NCBI GenBank assembly: GCA_032622095.1
Contig: CP136063.1
Coordinates: 69,481,980 to 69,545,979 of the forward strand
Length of the DNA stretch: 64,000 bases
Source: Siphonodentalium dalli
Taxonomy: Eukaryota; Mollusca; Scaphopoda; Gadilida; Siphonodentaliidae
Direction of reading: 5' to 3'
Both the position numbers and the translations under genes were made by a program. Position 1 is the stretch's first letter, and every line of letters begins with the position of its first letter. Shown piece by piece: positions 9,713 through 22,374 of the stretch. Under the pieces are notes generated by a model. That model saw only the letters and a program-made list of their open reading frames with translations. It was not told the origin of the DNA and did no database searches.

Positions 9713-11838
9713 CTAGAGCTTTATGCCTTTTTAACAAATCGAAATTGGTAATAGAAGCTGAAAAATGCATGTGATACGCACGGTGTTGGCTGAGACACTT
9801 CACAACAATATACGACAGTATTGTGCGCTCTGCCTCGCAATGAAACAGATAGTTCCCCCAATTTGCTTTATTGTTTTTGTGCCTATTTTCGTTTATTAAT
9901 AATAGTGCAACTAAGTTGGACAATAATTGAACTTTAATGAACAAAGCAATCATTTTGCAATGTCTGGAATTGGTGTCAAGCGCGGCTTTTCTAAATAGTA
10001 TTAAACCACGCGGTAACTTACTTGGCGCGATGCCAAGTATCCCGGGAAGCACGTGGTGACTACACACTAGTGAGAAATAAGAAAATATCTAAGGGATTTT
10101 TTAATATTATGAGGGTTTCATGTGATATAGGATTATTTACTCTTAGTCCCAAGACAGATGATTCATTCACATAAATGAATATAAACAAGATTGGTGTTAA
10201 TCAGTTAATATCATGTTAACATTATGTTATTATAATTCTACTGTATAAGTAACTTCAGAAACCAGTGTGTAAACGATTAGTCGTAGTCGACTAGTATTTT
10301 GGCGAAAATCGATTAGCAATCTCCTAATTGCCATATTTCCCAGAAAGATATAGATAAATGTTTCATTGGTATCAATCATTGATGCATGCAGTAAACTTCC
10401 ATATTTATCGATGCCCACATGTATAAAGCACAAACAATTGCGATGGAAGTATCATGGAACCCAAACTACAACGGCCTGGTCGCGGTTACCGTATTATAAA
10501 AACATGTTTCTGATCTAGATATTCAGTCATCATGCGAGGGATAGCGACCTGTTATAGTATGTTGTTCATGTGGAAAACGGGACACTTTTGATGTCTCATC
10601 AATTGGAACAATCATTGTTCATCTACATGTAAGTTGCAACAGCAGAATCACTGTACCAGCAGAATCACTGTACTTGCAATTTATAATTGTCGAGAGAAAA
10701 AAAAAACAGATTAAAACGTCCATGCGGCCGTCACGTCGATTAATATATAACCAATAAACGGATTATCGGAACTAAAATCACGCGAAATTTATAGAGTTTG
10801 CATGTATATGCAAAATTGCAAATCAACATTCGGAATCACCCGTTGTTATAAACTTGAAGAAGCAACAACAGTCGCAGGGTAGCCTGTTTATGTAGTGCTG
10901 CATGGATGCTTCTTGGACAGATGATTCCATAGATGGATCATTGTCCCAGATGCTTGCGATTTATACACCATGTTGCATTCATCACACATGTAAGTCCCTG
11001 CACTGCCTGCAGCTTTATCATGTTTAAAATAAACATGAATAACGGACGACATATTGTCAAGTGTCAAGGAACGCTCCGAAACTGAATGTCGTCTTCAAAA
11101 GAAAACACTGCCAAAATGCACTTTTCGATACCGTGTTGTTTAAATTCTCAGCTATATTACATAACGTAGAATCTGAGACGGCGGATAACGCTAGCGGTTG
11201 CTCAGTCTCATAGCTATTATGGTGCTCAGTCTCATAGCTATTATAATTTACGCGCGTCGTTGGTCCATCGGCGATCTCCGAGCTTTTTGGTACCTTGTTC
11301 AAAGCTAGAATTCAGACGTATTTATTCGTCCTATAGTGACTAATTGCTGGCTATACTTATATTTAATATGTATAATCGCGACGTACAATAAGAATTATAA
11401 GGTGCATATATACATCATTTTCTCCAATTAAATGGAAAAAACAGCTAAGATCGACGTGTGTATACTTGTCAGTAAACAGCCTACTTTTCCATCAGTGTAT
11501 ATATTTGAAATTTCGAGTTGGCAATTTCAAATTGAATTCGAATTGAATTTGACTTTCGAATCGAATCTCAAATCAAATATTTGCAGGACCCTATATTATT
11601 CGGCGAAAAATAGACTGCGCATGCACCAGAAGTTAGGAAGCTTGTTGCATCCAGCTGTTTCGAATTCTCTCAACATAACTTCAACGCTGAAGTTTACCTT
11701 CAACGCTGAAGTTTACCCAAATATTATATGATATGAGGTATGTTCATGATATTACCTGTGACTATAGGCTATCAACAGCGATATATATATAATGACAAAT
11801 ATGCATGTTCTAATAAATTTATGATGACAAACAACTGT
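9713..11838. other. Unassigned region with decayed repeats
   Basis: A CGATTAGTC/GTCGACTAG fragment near 10280 resembles the end of a hAT-type element. A 36 bp direct duplication containing CTCAGTCTCATAGCTATTAT occurs near 11195-11245, and a short duplicated CAACGCTGAAGTTTACC near 11680-11716. No convincing gene was found. Confidence 0.35.
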
Positions 11839-11846
11839 GAAATGGG

Positions 11847-12119
11847 TTGAGCTGCAACGATTCATCGTGATTTCAATGTATCGCGATACCCTTTCAAACG
11901 ATACGCGTATCGTATTATGTGAAGTGTATCACGATACACAAATATCGCAATATTAGGTCATTGAAAGCAAAAATAACCCATATTTACTGTGTTTTTTAAG
12001 CAATTTAGGAAGAAAATCCTTGCAAAACATAGTTTTTGCGTATCATGCTATGAATCATATCGTTGGTCACGTATCGTGATACATATCATATCATGACTAA
12101 GTGTATCGTTGCAGCCCTA
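11847..12119. mobile_element. hAT-type MITE
   Basis: The inverted ends contain GCTGCAACGAT/ATCGTTGCAGC, and the right end reads ..GTTGCAGCCCTA. It is flanked by the perfect 8 bp target duplication GAAATGGG (11839-11846 and 12120-12127). The 273 bp interior is AT-rich with repeated ATCG(C/T)GATAC motifs and no coding capacity. An 8 bp duplication with TAGGGCTGCAACGAT-type ends fits hAT. Confidence 0.85.
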
Positions 12120-12507
12120 GAAATGGGCAGATCATCGATGTCTAAGAAAATACTTTGATAATCCTGTGTGGGTTTTTGATCGTTCTATATATATAGACAG
12201 TACCGTAAACCGGGGTGACTTGAGACAAAATATGATATGCCGTGTTTTAAAGGAATAAACTATTCACTAGTGGAGAATATATCAATATGATTTGGTTTGT
12301 ATTCTTATGGCAGGTGATTCTACTACATAATAAATTGTTAACAATGGCCCAGACATTGAAAGAAATTGAGCTGCTGGTGTGAGCATTTTGTTAATATTTT
12401 TTTCAATAATTGCCCACCATTTGCAAACGTCCACTGCATCTCACACACAACAGGAACTGTCCGAATAGGAATATGGTCAAGACTCCAGATATACTGAGCA
12501 CTGGGGG

Positions 12508-12796
12508 CAGTGTTCGCGCTGGACCGAAAAAAACTTTAGCCAAAAGTTTAGCCAAATGAAAATTTTATTAGCCAAATGAAAAAAACTTTAGCCAAATGTT
12601 TTTTGGCCAAATTAAAAACAACTTTGGCCAAATTAAATCATCGTTTTCTGGTCGGTTCACAATTAATGACTAAAACGTGAAAAATATAACAGACAAAGGT
12701 AAAATACACAATAGTTTAAATAATTTTGATGAACTACAAGTATTTTTATAAATATCATTTATTAAAAATTTATTAATCTTTATGTGAAAGAGTGAT

Positions 12797-12830
<34 letters not shown>

Positions 12831-13708
12831 AACCCGGTATTGTCCTTCTTAATGTCATTATTTTTTTGTTTTATATCAATATCTATTTTTAAATCATTAA
12901 ATTGTTATCCTTGCGAAAATATCTAAGTGACATCTGGAAACTAATAACTTAATATTGTTACGCCATTATCAAATTACAATCTGTCATAAAAGCATGCATA
13001 TTATTTTGACTGTATCGGTATTGACGACAAATAGCCACAAAATATCTGGCGTGATTCACATTTGGCTGATTAAGCTATTGTCTTACACTTGGTGCTCATA
13101 AACATCGACCGTCATAAATACAATGTCATCATAAACATGCATTGTGCAGGCGCGCCGTGAGTGACCAGACAGACAATGGGCTGACTGGGGGATTAGGGGA
13201 TTAAATGTAAAAATTAATAATGACCTTTTGCTGCTTCGTGCAGAGTGACGTAATCTTTCTCCAGATTAAAACAGCCTGCACATGTTACGAACAAATTGCT
13301 TGTATACCGGCGTCAATGCACTTTACAAAACATTGCTTTCTTCACATTGTCATAATTCAACCACGGTCGGTTTAATGTCCATGCGTCTTTGTTTGTCCGT
13401 CTTGTGAAAACTAAAGATGATTGCATATCACTTTATGATCGCTTGGTTGATAGAGTTGTCGATCGGGTTTCCCTTTGTACGATATTTCATAAGTACGACA
13501 ATAATGAAATGCTTTCGTCACCTAACTTCGTCTTGAATGTCGATCTATTGAGCGCTTTTATTAATTAGCTTTCTGGCTCCATGCTATCAGTCTCCATTTG
13601 GGTTCAAAAAAAGTTTTAGCCAAAAGTTTAGCCAAATGAAATTTTTATTAGCCAAATACGAAAAAGATTAGCCATTGGCTAATTTGGCTACCGACAGCGC
13701 GAACACTG
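12508..13708. mobile_element. Non-autonomous hAT element (1.2 kb)
   Basis: Ends are CAGTGTTCGCGCTG and inverse, flanked by the perfect 8 bp duplication ACTGGGGG (12500-12507 and 13709-13716), which is the hAT signature. Subterminal regions carry tandem TTTAGCCAAA motifs pointing inward from both ends, a plausible transposase-binding array. It contains a 31 bp poly-G run and no transposase. Confidence 0.88.
12799..12829 (+). repeat. Poly-G tract (31 bp)
   Basis: Uninterrupted G run inside the hAT element; one of about 18 such C/G runs in this window. Confidence 0.95.
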
Positions 13709-14289
13709 ACTGGGGGGAAACTGTTTCACAAGAATCGATTCTATCGCCTATCGGGTTCCGTCTCTATCGAATTAAGTCCCGTCTCTTTCGCGACTTGAAA
13801 CAAATGTTTTCAAAGTTTTGACCTCCATTTATACACTAAATGTTAAAACAGAACGTATTTTACAAAAACTATCGCTAGATTGTGTCTTTGTGCGTAATTA
13901 TTGGTGATAATAATGCGAAGTCGGCTATTTTTTGCACACTTAGAAGAGTAATGTGTTTGTGTGCATTTCCTTTGTAAATTAAGCAGCATTTTGATGCTCT
14001 CTTTATCGGCCTTTTGACCTTTTAATTAGACTGAAATATGTCTTCTTGTATGATCGAACACCAGGACACGATTACAGCACAGCTCTCGATGGCTCCTCAC
14101 AGTAAAAGACGCTCAAATAATCCATCAAAAGAAGCAACGCAATGTTCCGATTCTAATGTGATTTTTATGTTCACGATCGGTTCTTTCGCCCCCCGTTTAA
14201 TGCAATATTATATTCGACCAGATAGTTCATTTGTGTTTCTAGTTGCCATATTACCATATATGGTTCAAACTATAGTCACAGCAACACCA

Positions 14290-14395
14290 ATATGAGTTTT
14301 TCAGTAGTCCCAAAGCATCATAGGTTGGGTATTAAAGATTATCGGTCGATCATCTTTAATATCTGACCTATGATCGTTTGGGACCACTAAAACTC
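14290..14395. repeat. Central hairpin of the large foldback
   Basis: GAGTTTTTCAGTAGTCCCAAA..CATAGGT and AGATTATCGG/inverse pair across a very short loop, giving a ~50 bp stem at the symmetry centre. Confidence 0.75.
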
Positions 14396-15825
14396 GTCTA
14401 TTGATTTACTATGGCTACATTTTAAACCATATATGACCATGTATTGTCATTGGGCAACTATAGATGTACAATCAAATAATCTGATCGAATATGAATGTAC
14501 TGTAAACAGGAACGAAAGAACCGATCGTGAACATAAACATCACAATAGAATCGGAACCTTTTGTTGCTTTTTGAGGCACTAATTTGAAGGACTTGTACGG
14601 CGAGGAACCGTCGGGAGGTATTGTATTATAATTATCTAATGTTCAACCATAAAACTTGACAAGTTTCAGTCCAATTTAAAGTAGACAAGGCCGATAATCT
14701 GAGCATCAAAGTGCTGCTTAATTTTCATGGGAAATGCACCCAAATGCACTACGTCTCTAATTGTGCACAACATGCAGCCGATTTTGCATTACTGTCATCA
14801 ATAAACACGTATAAAGACATAATCTGTCGATTGTTATTGGAGAATACATTCTGTTTTGACATTCAGTCTATAAACAACGGTCAAAACTTTGAAAATATGT
14901 TTTAGAAATCGCGAAAGAGTCGGAACTTAATTCGATAGAGACGGAACCGGAAGGGCGATAGAATCGATTCTGGTGAAACAGTTTCCCCCCAGTGCTGAGG
15001 GGGTGTGTTAAAAATTGTCTTTTTATATATAATATTTTTTTTTAATTTAATTTTTGAAGAAAACCATATTTCTGACATACCCGGGGTACTTGAGACACTC
15101 TCTTTACTCTTTCACTGCCGATCGCGACTACAGTCGAATTACACACACACTGCCGATAGCGACTTCAGTCGAAATCGGGTACATGCTGCCAGCAGGACGG
15201 GTACATGTGGTGTAAATATGGCCATCCAGTGAATATGACGCATATGAGTTCCAGTGATGGGCACATACATGACATTTTTTTAAGTTCTAGACTATATGAC
15301 ACCCGGGTAACATGTGAGATAGTGTTGATAAGAGGCAGTCTCTGTATATAGGACTATATAACACAAACCGTTATATAAGGCCAAAACAAATTGAATGCGT
15401 GTTTCCCGTAACCCGACCGACTGTCTTCAAAACCCCCCGACCCAAGTTCATTTTATTGGTTTTAAATAAAAAAAAATCAATCTATAAACCGACAGCCCTG
15501 TTAACTCTTTCGCTGCCAAACGCGCATAAATGCGAACTTCGAAGACGCTGCCAATCGCGCATTTTTGCGAATTTGGTATGTAGTCTAATGTATAGGATAT
15601 AACTCTATTCTTTCGGGCATGTTTGACAGTGTACAATGTATTTATATGTAGTACTGTTGCGCGGCGAACAATTTAAAGTGATAATGTCCTCAACGTCATG
15701 CTATTTCTGACGTTATGGGAGTACAGTCAGAGCCGGAATATTGCGTCATTGTTGTTAGCACGTGGTTATCAGTCGAAAATGGCTGCTCGCAAAAGACTCA
15801 GGACTGAAGAAGTTATTGTTATTAC

Positions 15826-16180
15826 CTCTATACTCTAATGATCGAGGGGCGCCTGTGGCGCATAAGATACTTATACCTATTATTTAGGTGGGCAGTAGCC
15901 TCTATAGGGGCGCCTGCGGCGCATAAGATACTACTAGTATGGGTGGCGGGATGGGGTGGTGGGTGGGTAACTAACCTCTATACTCTAATGATCGATGGGT
16001 GCCTATAGGGCGCATAAGATACTTGTACATATTATTTATGTGGGCAGTAGCCTCTATAGGGGCGCCTGCGTCGCATAAGATACTATGGGTGGCGGGATAG
16101 GGTGGCGGGTGGGTAACTAACCTATATACTCTAATGATCGAGGGGCGCCTGCGGCGCATAAGATACTTATACCTATTATT
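15826..16180 (+). repeat. Tandem repeat, ~150 bp period
   Basis: About 2.4 copies begin CCTCTATACTCTAATGATCG. Each carries two GGGGCGCCTGCGGCGCATAA-type segments, one of which includes the GGCGCC palindrome, and a GGGTGGCGGGATGGGGTGG stretch. Confidence 0.8.
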
Positions 16181-16439
16181 TATAATACACCTTTACTGGT
16201 TTTGAACAACCCTTGTCTATTGTATCATTTTCCAGTGATGATAACAGGCAACTAAATTAATTATGCTGGTGAGTTGACCATGCGTACGCCCGCGTGACCC
16301 ATATAATTCACATACATCATCGTAAAACCCAATTTTCCTGAAATTCAAGATGGCCGTAAGATCACGTGACTTATAAGGGGCGGAGCAGGGTCATATGTCC
16401 CCCTGCAGGTATACTATATACACCTAGAAGGTGACCCGA

Positions 16440-16745
16440 CTTCGTCCGGGCTATTAAAAAACCAAATTTCAAGTCGATTGCTCCACCCGTTTCCTAGATC
16501 TGGTCTGCGCATGCGCGAAGCTGGTGTCGCACGTGCTCGGCGACCCGATAAAATTCGTATCCGGGGCAAGATACATTCACATACCAAATTTAAAGTCAAT
16601 ATCTCAACCCGTTTCCGAGATCTCGTCTGCGCATGCGCGAAGCTGGCGTCGCACGTGCTCGGCGACCCGATAAAATTCGTATCCGGGGCAAGATACATTC
16701 ACATACCAAAATTTCAAGTCGATAGCTACACCCGTTTCCGAGATA
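16440..16745 (+). repeat. Tandem repeat, 122 bp period, with NRF1-like sites
   Basis: Two full copies and a partial third. Each full copy holds CTGCGCATGCGCGAAGCTGG, which includes the NRF1-type TGCGCATGCGC, then GCACGTGCTCGG with an E-box and CCCGATAAAATTCGTATCC. Open frames on both strands follow from the repetition. Confidence 0.85.
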
Positions 16746-17225
16746 TATAGCCCAATGTCATTTGCGGATACCTCGGCCGGTGATGAGTTAACGCGACACA
16801 GTCAAATGCATCGGCAGGGTGAGAGTTAACGTAATCTAACTTATGACCTCTGACGACGTCATAGAAATTACGCATTGATTTTATCCTGATAAAAGCATCG
16901 TACCACTTGTACCTAATAATTGAGGCAGATAACTAAAACGGATACATACATATTATATATCGTTGGAAAGATGAAGCCACACAGATTCTAACCGTGCAAA
17001 TTATATGACTGGCAATTTATTATTCGCGCTATATCGAATCGATTTGTGAGCACCGAACTGAAATATATTAGCGCAAAAACGGCGTAAAAATAGATTTGAC
17101 CTCCGCACGTGAAAAGTTGACGTCGCACGGACAAATAAATATGCCTATGTTCGTCTCCGGCCGAAAATACCCTAAAATACCAAATTTCATCGAAATTGGC
17201 TTAATCGTTTTGGAGTCCATCGATT

Positions 17226-17275
17226 TCAAACACACAAACAAACACACACACAAACAAACACATACACACACAGAT
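17226..17275 (+). repeat. (AAACACAC)n microsatellite
   Basis: Mixed AAAC/AC repeat after a TTTTGGAGTCCATCGATTTC segment; a common tail arrangement for retroposed repeats, but no retroelement was identified. Confidence 0.7.
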
Positions 17276-18344
17276 CTTTCAAAATATATAATAGATATGG
17301 GTATGGTTATATATACATATATCTATATTCGGAATTGTACCTATCAGGGAATATTCAAGCAACAAAAGCACGAACTCAACAATGTGCGCCATTGTATCCC
17401 ATTTTGCTACAAATAGGTGGCAACTTGCATAAATCCAAGATGGACGCCAAGGTCACATGACCTATTTTATGTCCAAAGTGGGTTCATATAGGTTACTCCC
17501 GTCTACCCTACTGTTGGACATCGTATAATTGGGTTGAAAATTAGAAAACAAACAACACACCCATTCATAGCCACACAAACTGTACATATACCGGCAAATA
17601 GCCACTAATCCAAGATGGCCGCCAATGTCACGTGACATTTGTGGGCGTGTCCACGGCGGCATTCGACAGGGTATGCCTATGTCTATATACATGTGAAGTT
17701 TCAACTAATTATATTAGAAACTGCTTGAGATATAATGTATTACCCATATATACCTGAAATACATGGATATATGTACAGGATGCGTGGCACTGGGGGCTAC
17801 GTCTGTGGTGGCGGGTGGCAAAGAAAGAGTTAACCAAACTGTGTACGCATGGTTCCATTTTATCTGATTCACCTCGCGAGATAAATGAAATCTTTGATAT
17901 ATTTATATATTTTCGCAAAGCCACATCGTCACTCTTCAAACGAATTGGGATATTATGGGGCAGCCCTTGGGGCCATTGATACCTGTGCCCATTGTGGACG
18001 TAAAGACATCTCTGAAAAAACATTACAGGACAGTTTTCCCTATTTGTATTAATTGTTTCAATGCAGGGCTTATGCCTGTTGTGGCCAAGCCACATGGCAA
18101 GGCAGTGCCTGTTTCAGGTTTATTAAAGTAATTTTAGTAAACTGTCTACTGTTATCTGTTTTATCACCAATTTGTTGGTTGCTCTGGGTCATTGTATGGT
18201 GTTTGATGGTGGTTAGGCATGGCCCACACGAGACCATAAAAAACTAAAATGAAAAAATAAAATAAAATGAAAAGCCTACTGCCCGCCCCTATTATTTTTG
18301 GGCTCGTTACGGGAAACATGCATTCAATTTGTTTTGGCCTAAGG

Positions 18345-19833
18345 CAGGGTTTCCATCAGGGGGAATTAATGAGTCCGTATTGGGGAAACACATAACGCGA
18401 CGGGATGACCATGGTTCGTCCTGTCGGGCGAAAATTTTGTTATTTGACACTGAAAAGAAGCCATTTCCTTGCACCTGAGTGTCCCGCAAAGCAATCCAAA
18501 GCTACGTATATTATGCAAGTCGATCATTTCCGTGGGAGCATTAATTCTGTTAATGGTATCCAAATAGTTAGTCATTTAATTACGTACGTAAGACTGCCGT
18601 CTGATTGAAGACTATATAAATGAACGAGCTACGAGTTTAATACAGTGTTTACAAATTTATATAAACTTACAATAAGATTCCAACAGGTATATATAAATTA
18701 ATCTAAACACTAAAAAGCATCTACGCATTGACCAATAATACCTAGCAAGGAGAATTGAATAAAGTGTTTCTTAGAATTTCAAGTAGCGTCAGTGAAAATG
18801 AAACTGACAGGATTATATATTCTGTCAATGATTGAATCGTAAAACTATTTGTGCGCTGTGACGTCATACTGCAGGTTTGTCTGCAGGAGATATTTATAGC
18901 GGCGAAATACGAATGGTAGCAAAATCTTTCACTCGGAACACGTAGCTTATTCAATAGTCTGTATTAGTCCAACAACTGATGACCACAGCTATAGAACAGA
19001 GTTTTAGCCAACGTATTATAAAATATAATTGAGTTTTTGGCGGGAAATGTGAACATGTGCGTCGTTGATTGTGCTTGGGGACCAGGCGGGACAACGAAAC
19101 TATTATTGACCGTGCTTTGACTTTATATCCATATTTGGGGGGGGGGTATGTGTTCGTGTTTATCCTCCATGCATGTAATATGGCTCAAATGAAAGGTGTT
19201 GTCACTATGAATTCCCGCTTTTAAGACTGATTTGGGACAGGTTCTGTATTATTGTGAAATAAATCACTTTGGGATTTTGTTAAGTATGCATGGCAATATA
19301 CGCATAATAATCAACACACGTAGAGAATCACATGTATTTTACAGGAACTTCACTTACATCGAACTCAAAACAAATGATAATACAGCATGATAAATGATCA
19401 ACATTGAGTAGTTTCATCCACGAAAATCCCATGCATAAAAATCAGCAATTGGGTCTTTGATCCAATTATGTAATCGTACGATAGCACGGGGTCTTCGAGC
19501 GTGAGTAGTTTCATCCATGGAATCCTGTGCACAAAAATATCCGCACTCAACAGTCCGGCATTCTTTGATGTTACTGCGACATGTATTACGCTGTATCTAA
19601 TGTCGCTATTTGACCCGATCTTTCAGACTTTCTTATTGTTTTTTCGGGAGATGGGACTGTGTCGATTTCATTTTGTCAATATTAATGAAAATAAGTGTAG
19701 ATATATAGCCTGTCGACACAGACAAGACTGAATAAGTTTTTATTAGCATCATTTATTTGTGTATGAGCGGGATTTCATGCAACGACCGACGGGGGAATGG
19801 GTCCGTGGGACGGACCCCCTGGCAGAAACCCTG
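18345..19833. mobile_element. hAT-like element A (no target duplication visible)
   Basis: The left end CAGGGTTTCCATCAGGGGG and the inverse of the right end CAGGGTTTCTGCCAGGGGG face each other ~1.5 kb apart and are followed by similar GTCCGT stretches. Flanking 8-mers differ, so either the ends come from two copies or the target duplication has decayed. Confidence 0.5.
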
Positions 19834-19841
19834 ATATATAG

Positions 19842-20980
19842 CACATTTTGTACGGGTATGGGTCCCTCCCTGAAAGATGACAACTAATGTGAGAAATAAA
19901 TGTTGAGATTTTCTGCTACGATAGCACCTATAATATACCCATATAGTGATGATATATGCATTGCATGAATAGGCATCGAACACAGCAATTAGTGTGTAAA
20001 CCAAGATGGCCGCCAAAATCACGTGACCTCTATGGTGGTGGCTTGAGTGGCTATGAGCTTGCGATGCCTATGTCTAGTAACATATGAAGTTTCAACACAG
20101 TATTCCAAGCGATACTTGAGATACCCTATGTTACTTATATACACCCATAATGCTTGTATACATGTATTGTATGCTTGGCAGTGAGGGAATCCGTCTGGTG
20201 CTGTCCGAGTACCCAGTATATCGACTACTGGTCTACTAGCACATATGTATGTACTACTATCATTACCAAATCATGTTGGTATGCCTACTATCTACCCAAA
20301 CATATCAGGAGACGATAATACCCCAGTGTACACCAAGGGATCGAGCTTCCGCTTCCCCACTATAGGGCCTATTGGGAATGTAATGTAATGCACCATGACA
20401 AGGATGGGCCAGTGGAGGAGTTAAACATCACCTACCCATCAGCTACCCAGTTGGAACAAGCAAAGAGCGAGTTATATTTTTATATTTTGTCCTATTTCAG
20501 TATGATGTCTTTATTTTGGTTTATATCAGTATAATAGGACGCACCAACTATCCATAACATTGAATCATTCTATACAATACATCTCTTGGAAGTTAGAGGT
20601 TTGTGTGTCACTACTCATTTTTCTCGTCCCTCATCTAAATCATGACATCACAGGTGGCAAGCCAAATATTGTTGATTGAATATTAAAAGGGGACGTTCGA
20701 GATGTGTGGCTGTTTCATTCTGGAAACGCGTTTGACAGCCGAGTGAAAATGTCCGATGGATACTTGTGATCATGTTGACAACATCGTAGTGTACATTGTT
20801 TACATTTGTGGTGATACATGATCCACATATGCAGCCATAAATGAAGTACCACATGCATGATAGCAATGTTTTCTAATATGGATAAAGGGTTCCAAAACAG
20901 ACGCCACAACAGTATGTTGCGAAAACATGCATTGCTAAAATCTGATGCATACTAGTAGTGAGACCTTCTCTCTCTGTTGC
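19842..20980. other. Diverged repeats, no gene recognised
   Basis: It includes one CAAGATGGCCGCCAAAATCACGTGACC copy (20002-20027) followed by a GAAGTTTCAA..GATAC block shared with 17.6-17.75 kb. It also has the CATGCATGATAGCAATG area with overlapping short minus-strand frames that look incidental. Confidence 0.4.
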
Positions 20981-20991
20981 ATCGCCATAGG

Positions 20992-21771
20992 CAGGGTTTC
21001 CGCTAGGGGGTAGGGGAATGGGGCCGGTAGCCGTCAAGGGGAAAAATCCAGGTAAAAGTAGCTTGTTTTAGCACTGGTTGAACTAATTTCGTTATATCGG
21101 CCAATAGAATCGTGTGAGAGTAGAAATGGCAGATTGTTTTGTTCCATTTCTGCCCAAGTGCCAAGCTATCAAACCGTATAAATGTACCTGTAACTAGTAA
21201 ATTTATTAGATATAAATTAATTTACGAAGTACAGAACACCAGTAATTTGGATCACGAGTTAAACGTGCTCGTTAATGTTAAAAGACTCACTGTGGAAGAC
21301 CCAGCAGATATTTCGGATGCATAACGTAATCGGAATATATTTTAGCAGCTGCAGTGTAAATATAGAAGGCTGATTACATACATTACTACTCCCACATTTC
21401 TCTCTCGCTCTATTACAAAGTGAACAGTATATTTTGCGGTATAAAACATGACAGGTACGATTAAAATACTGCTCTTTTGCATAACATAACCGGGTACTAA
21501 CCGCAACTTAACTAACCAGCCTCAAAGGCATAGCTTCTAGCGATGTCAGTTCCGATCACTTCCTGTTTCAATTTTCTGTATAACAACGCGTTTAGAGTGC
21601 GTACACTCACAAGATATAAAATAAATTCACCTTTTAAAATTCCTTAGTACTATTCCAACAAAATTCAGAAGTTTTAAACATCTTTATACCTTTATAGACA
21701 TGCAGTATGTCCTGAGGTATGGCAGGAGGGGAAAACTTGGCGAGGGGAACGGGGCCGTCAAGGGACCCCCT
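20992..21771. mobile_element. hAT-like element B
   Basis: It starts CAGGGTTTCCGCTAGGGGG, like element A, and is flanked by GCCATAGG on both sides (20984-20991, 21772-21779). The right end has lost the outer CAGGGTTTC and begins at the AGGGGGTCCC segment. GGGGCC..CCGTCAAGGG lies next to both ends. No coding capacity was seen. Confidence 0.55.
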
Positions 21772-22024
21772 GCCATAGGTCTACCCCACTACTTGAGCCA
21801 TGTTTGACAAATGAACAAGGTGTCGCATCGGTATTGGACACACCTGTCATCAGACACTGTATTTGGCATGTATAATGGTGGACCCAAATGAAATTGTCAG
21901 GGATCAATCCCTGAGAGGCTGTATGATAAACTTCCAGTGATGTCACTATGGTCCGAATAATTAATTTCAAGTTCAATTTAAAAAAAACCCTAAAAACTGT
22001 CTCAAGTCACCCCGGTTTACGGTA

Positions 22025-22313
22025 GGTGTACAGCACCTGAGAACTTTATCTCTTTAAAGTTTAGTCAAATATGGATGACCTCAACTATATGTACATTGTA
22101 TGCTATTTCACTTTGCACTTGACAGTATTGATTAATGGAGCAGAGAATATATATATTTATCAACTTTATCAGTACCGTTCATTATTTCTAATGAAGCCAT
22201 AGCAGAAAGAGATCACCAATTAGTATGATTTATGATTACTTTTGTACGGAATCAACGTAAATACTAAGACCAAGACAGTGGTTTTAATCGGCAGATGATA
22301 CCATCATATGACC

Positions 22314-22314
<1 letters not shown>
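22025..22314. other. Unassigned spacer before poly-C run
   Basis: AT-rich sequence; nothing recognised. Confidence 0.3.

Positions 22315-22361
<47 letters not shown>
22315..22361 (+). repeat. Poly-C tract (47 bp)
   Basis: Longest homopolymer in the window, ending 5 bp before the left target duplication of a hAT element. Confidence 0.95.
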
Positions 22362-22374
22362 AGTTGCTTCCGAT

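Larger units (their letters stand above)
12497..14996. mobile_element. Large foldback element, interrupted by a hAT insertion
   Basis: The ends AGCACTGGGGGGAAAC and inverse are continuous once the hAT element is removed. The arms (13709-14350 and 14350-14996) pair along nearly their whole length: GAATCGATTCTATCGCC, GGTTCCGTCTCTATCGAATT, TTTTCAAAGTTTTGACC and AAATTAAGCAGCA all recur in inverse. They meet at a short hairpin near 14290-14395. Divergence is visible but moderate. Reading frames of 85 and 64 codons lie in opposite arms and are not convincing. Confidence 0.75.
15379..18339. mobile_element. PIF/Harbinger-like non-autonomous element (3 kb)
   Basis: Ends GGCCAAAACAAATTGAATGC and inverse match over ~35 bp with one or two changes. 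TAA is duplicated at 15376-15378 and 18340-18342, the TWA target typical of PIF/Harbinger. The interior has no recognisable transposase; it contains tandem arrays at 15.83-16.18 and 16.44-16.75 kb and repeats rich in CAAGATGGCCGCC and CACGTGAC motifs. Confidence 0.75.
12203..22022. mobile_element. 9.8 kb composite element bounded by perfect inverted repeats
   Basis: The left end begins CCGTAAACCGGGGTGACT and continues to TGAGAC; the right end is its exact inverse over 24 bp, with TA outside both ends. The interior is packed with younger insertions (hAT, foldback, Harbinger-like, hAT-like) and has no intact transposase. A diverged internal CCGGGGTACTTGAGACAC motif lies near 15082. It could be one DNA transposon swollen by insertions or two independent ends of the same family facing each other. 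Confidence 0.6.

Noticed and set aside
18345-19833. Firm hAT call for element A
   Set aside because: Terminal similarity is good but the flanking 8-mers do not match, so it was kept only as hAT-like.
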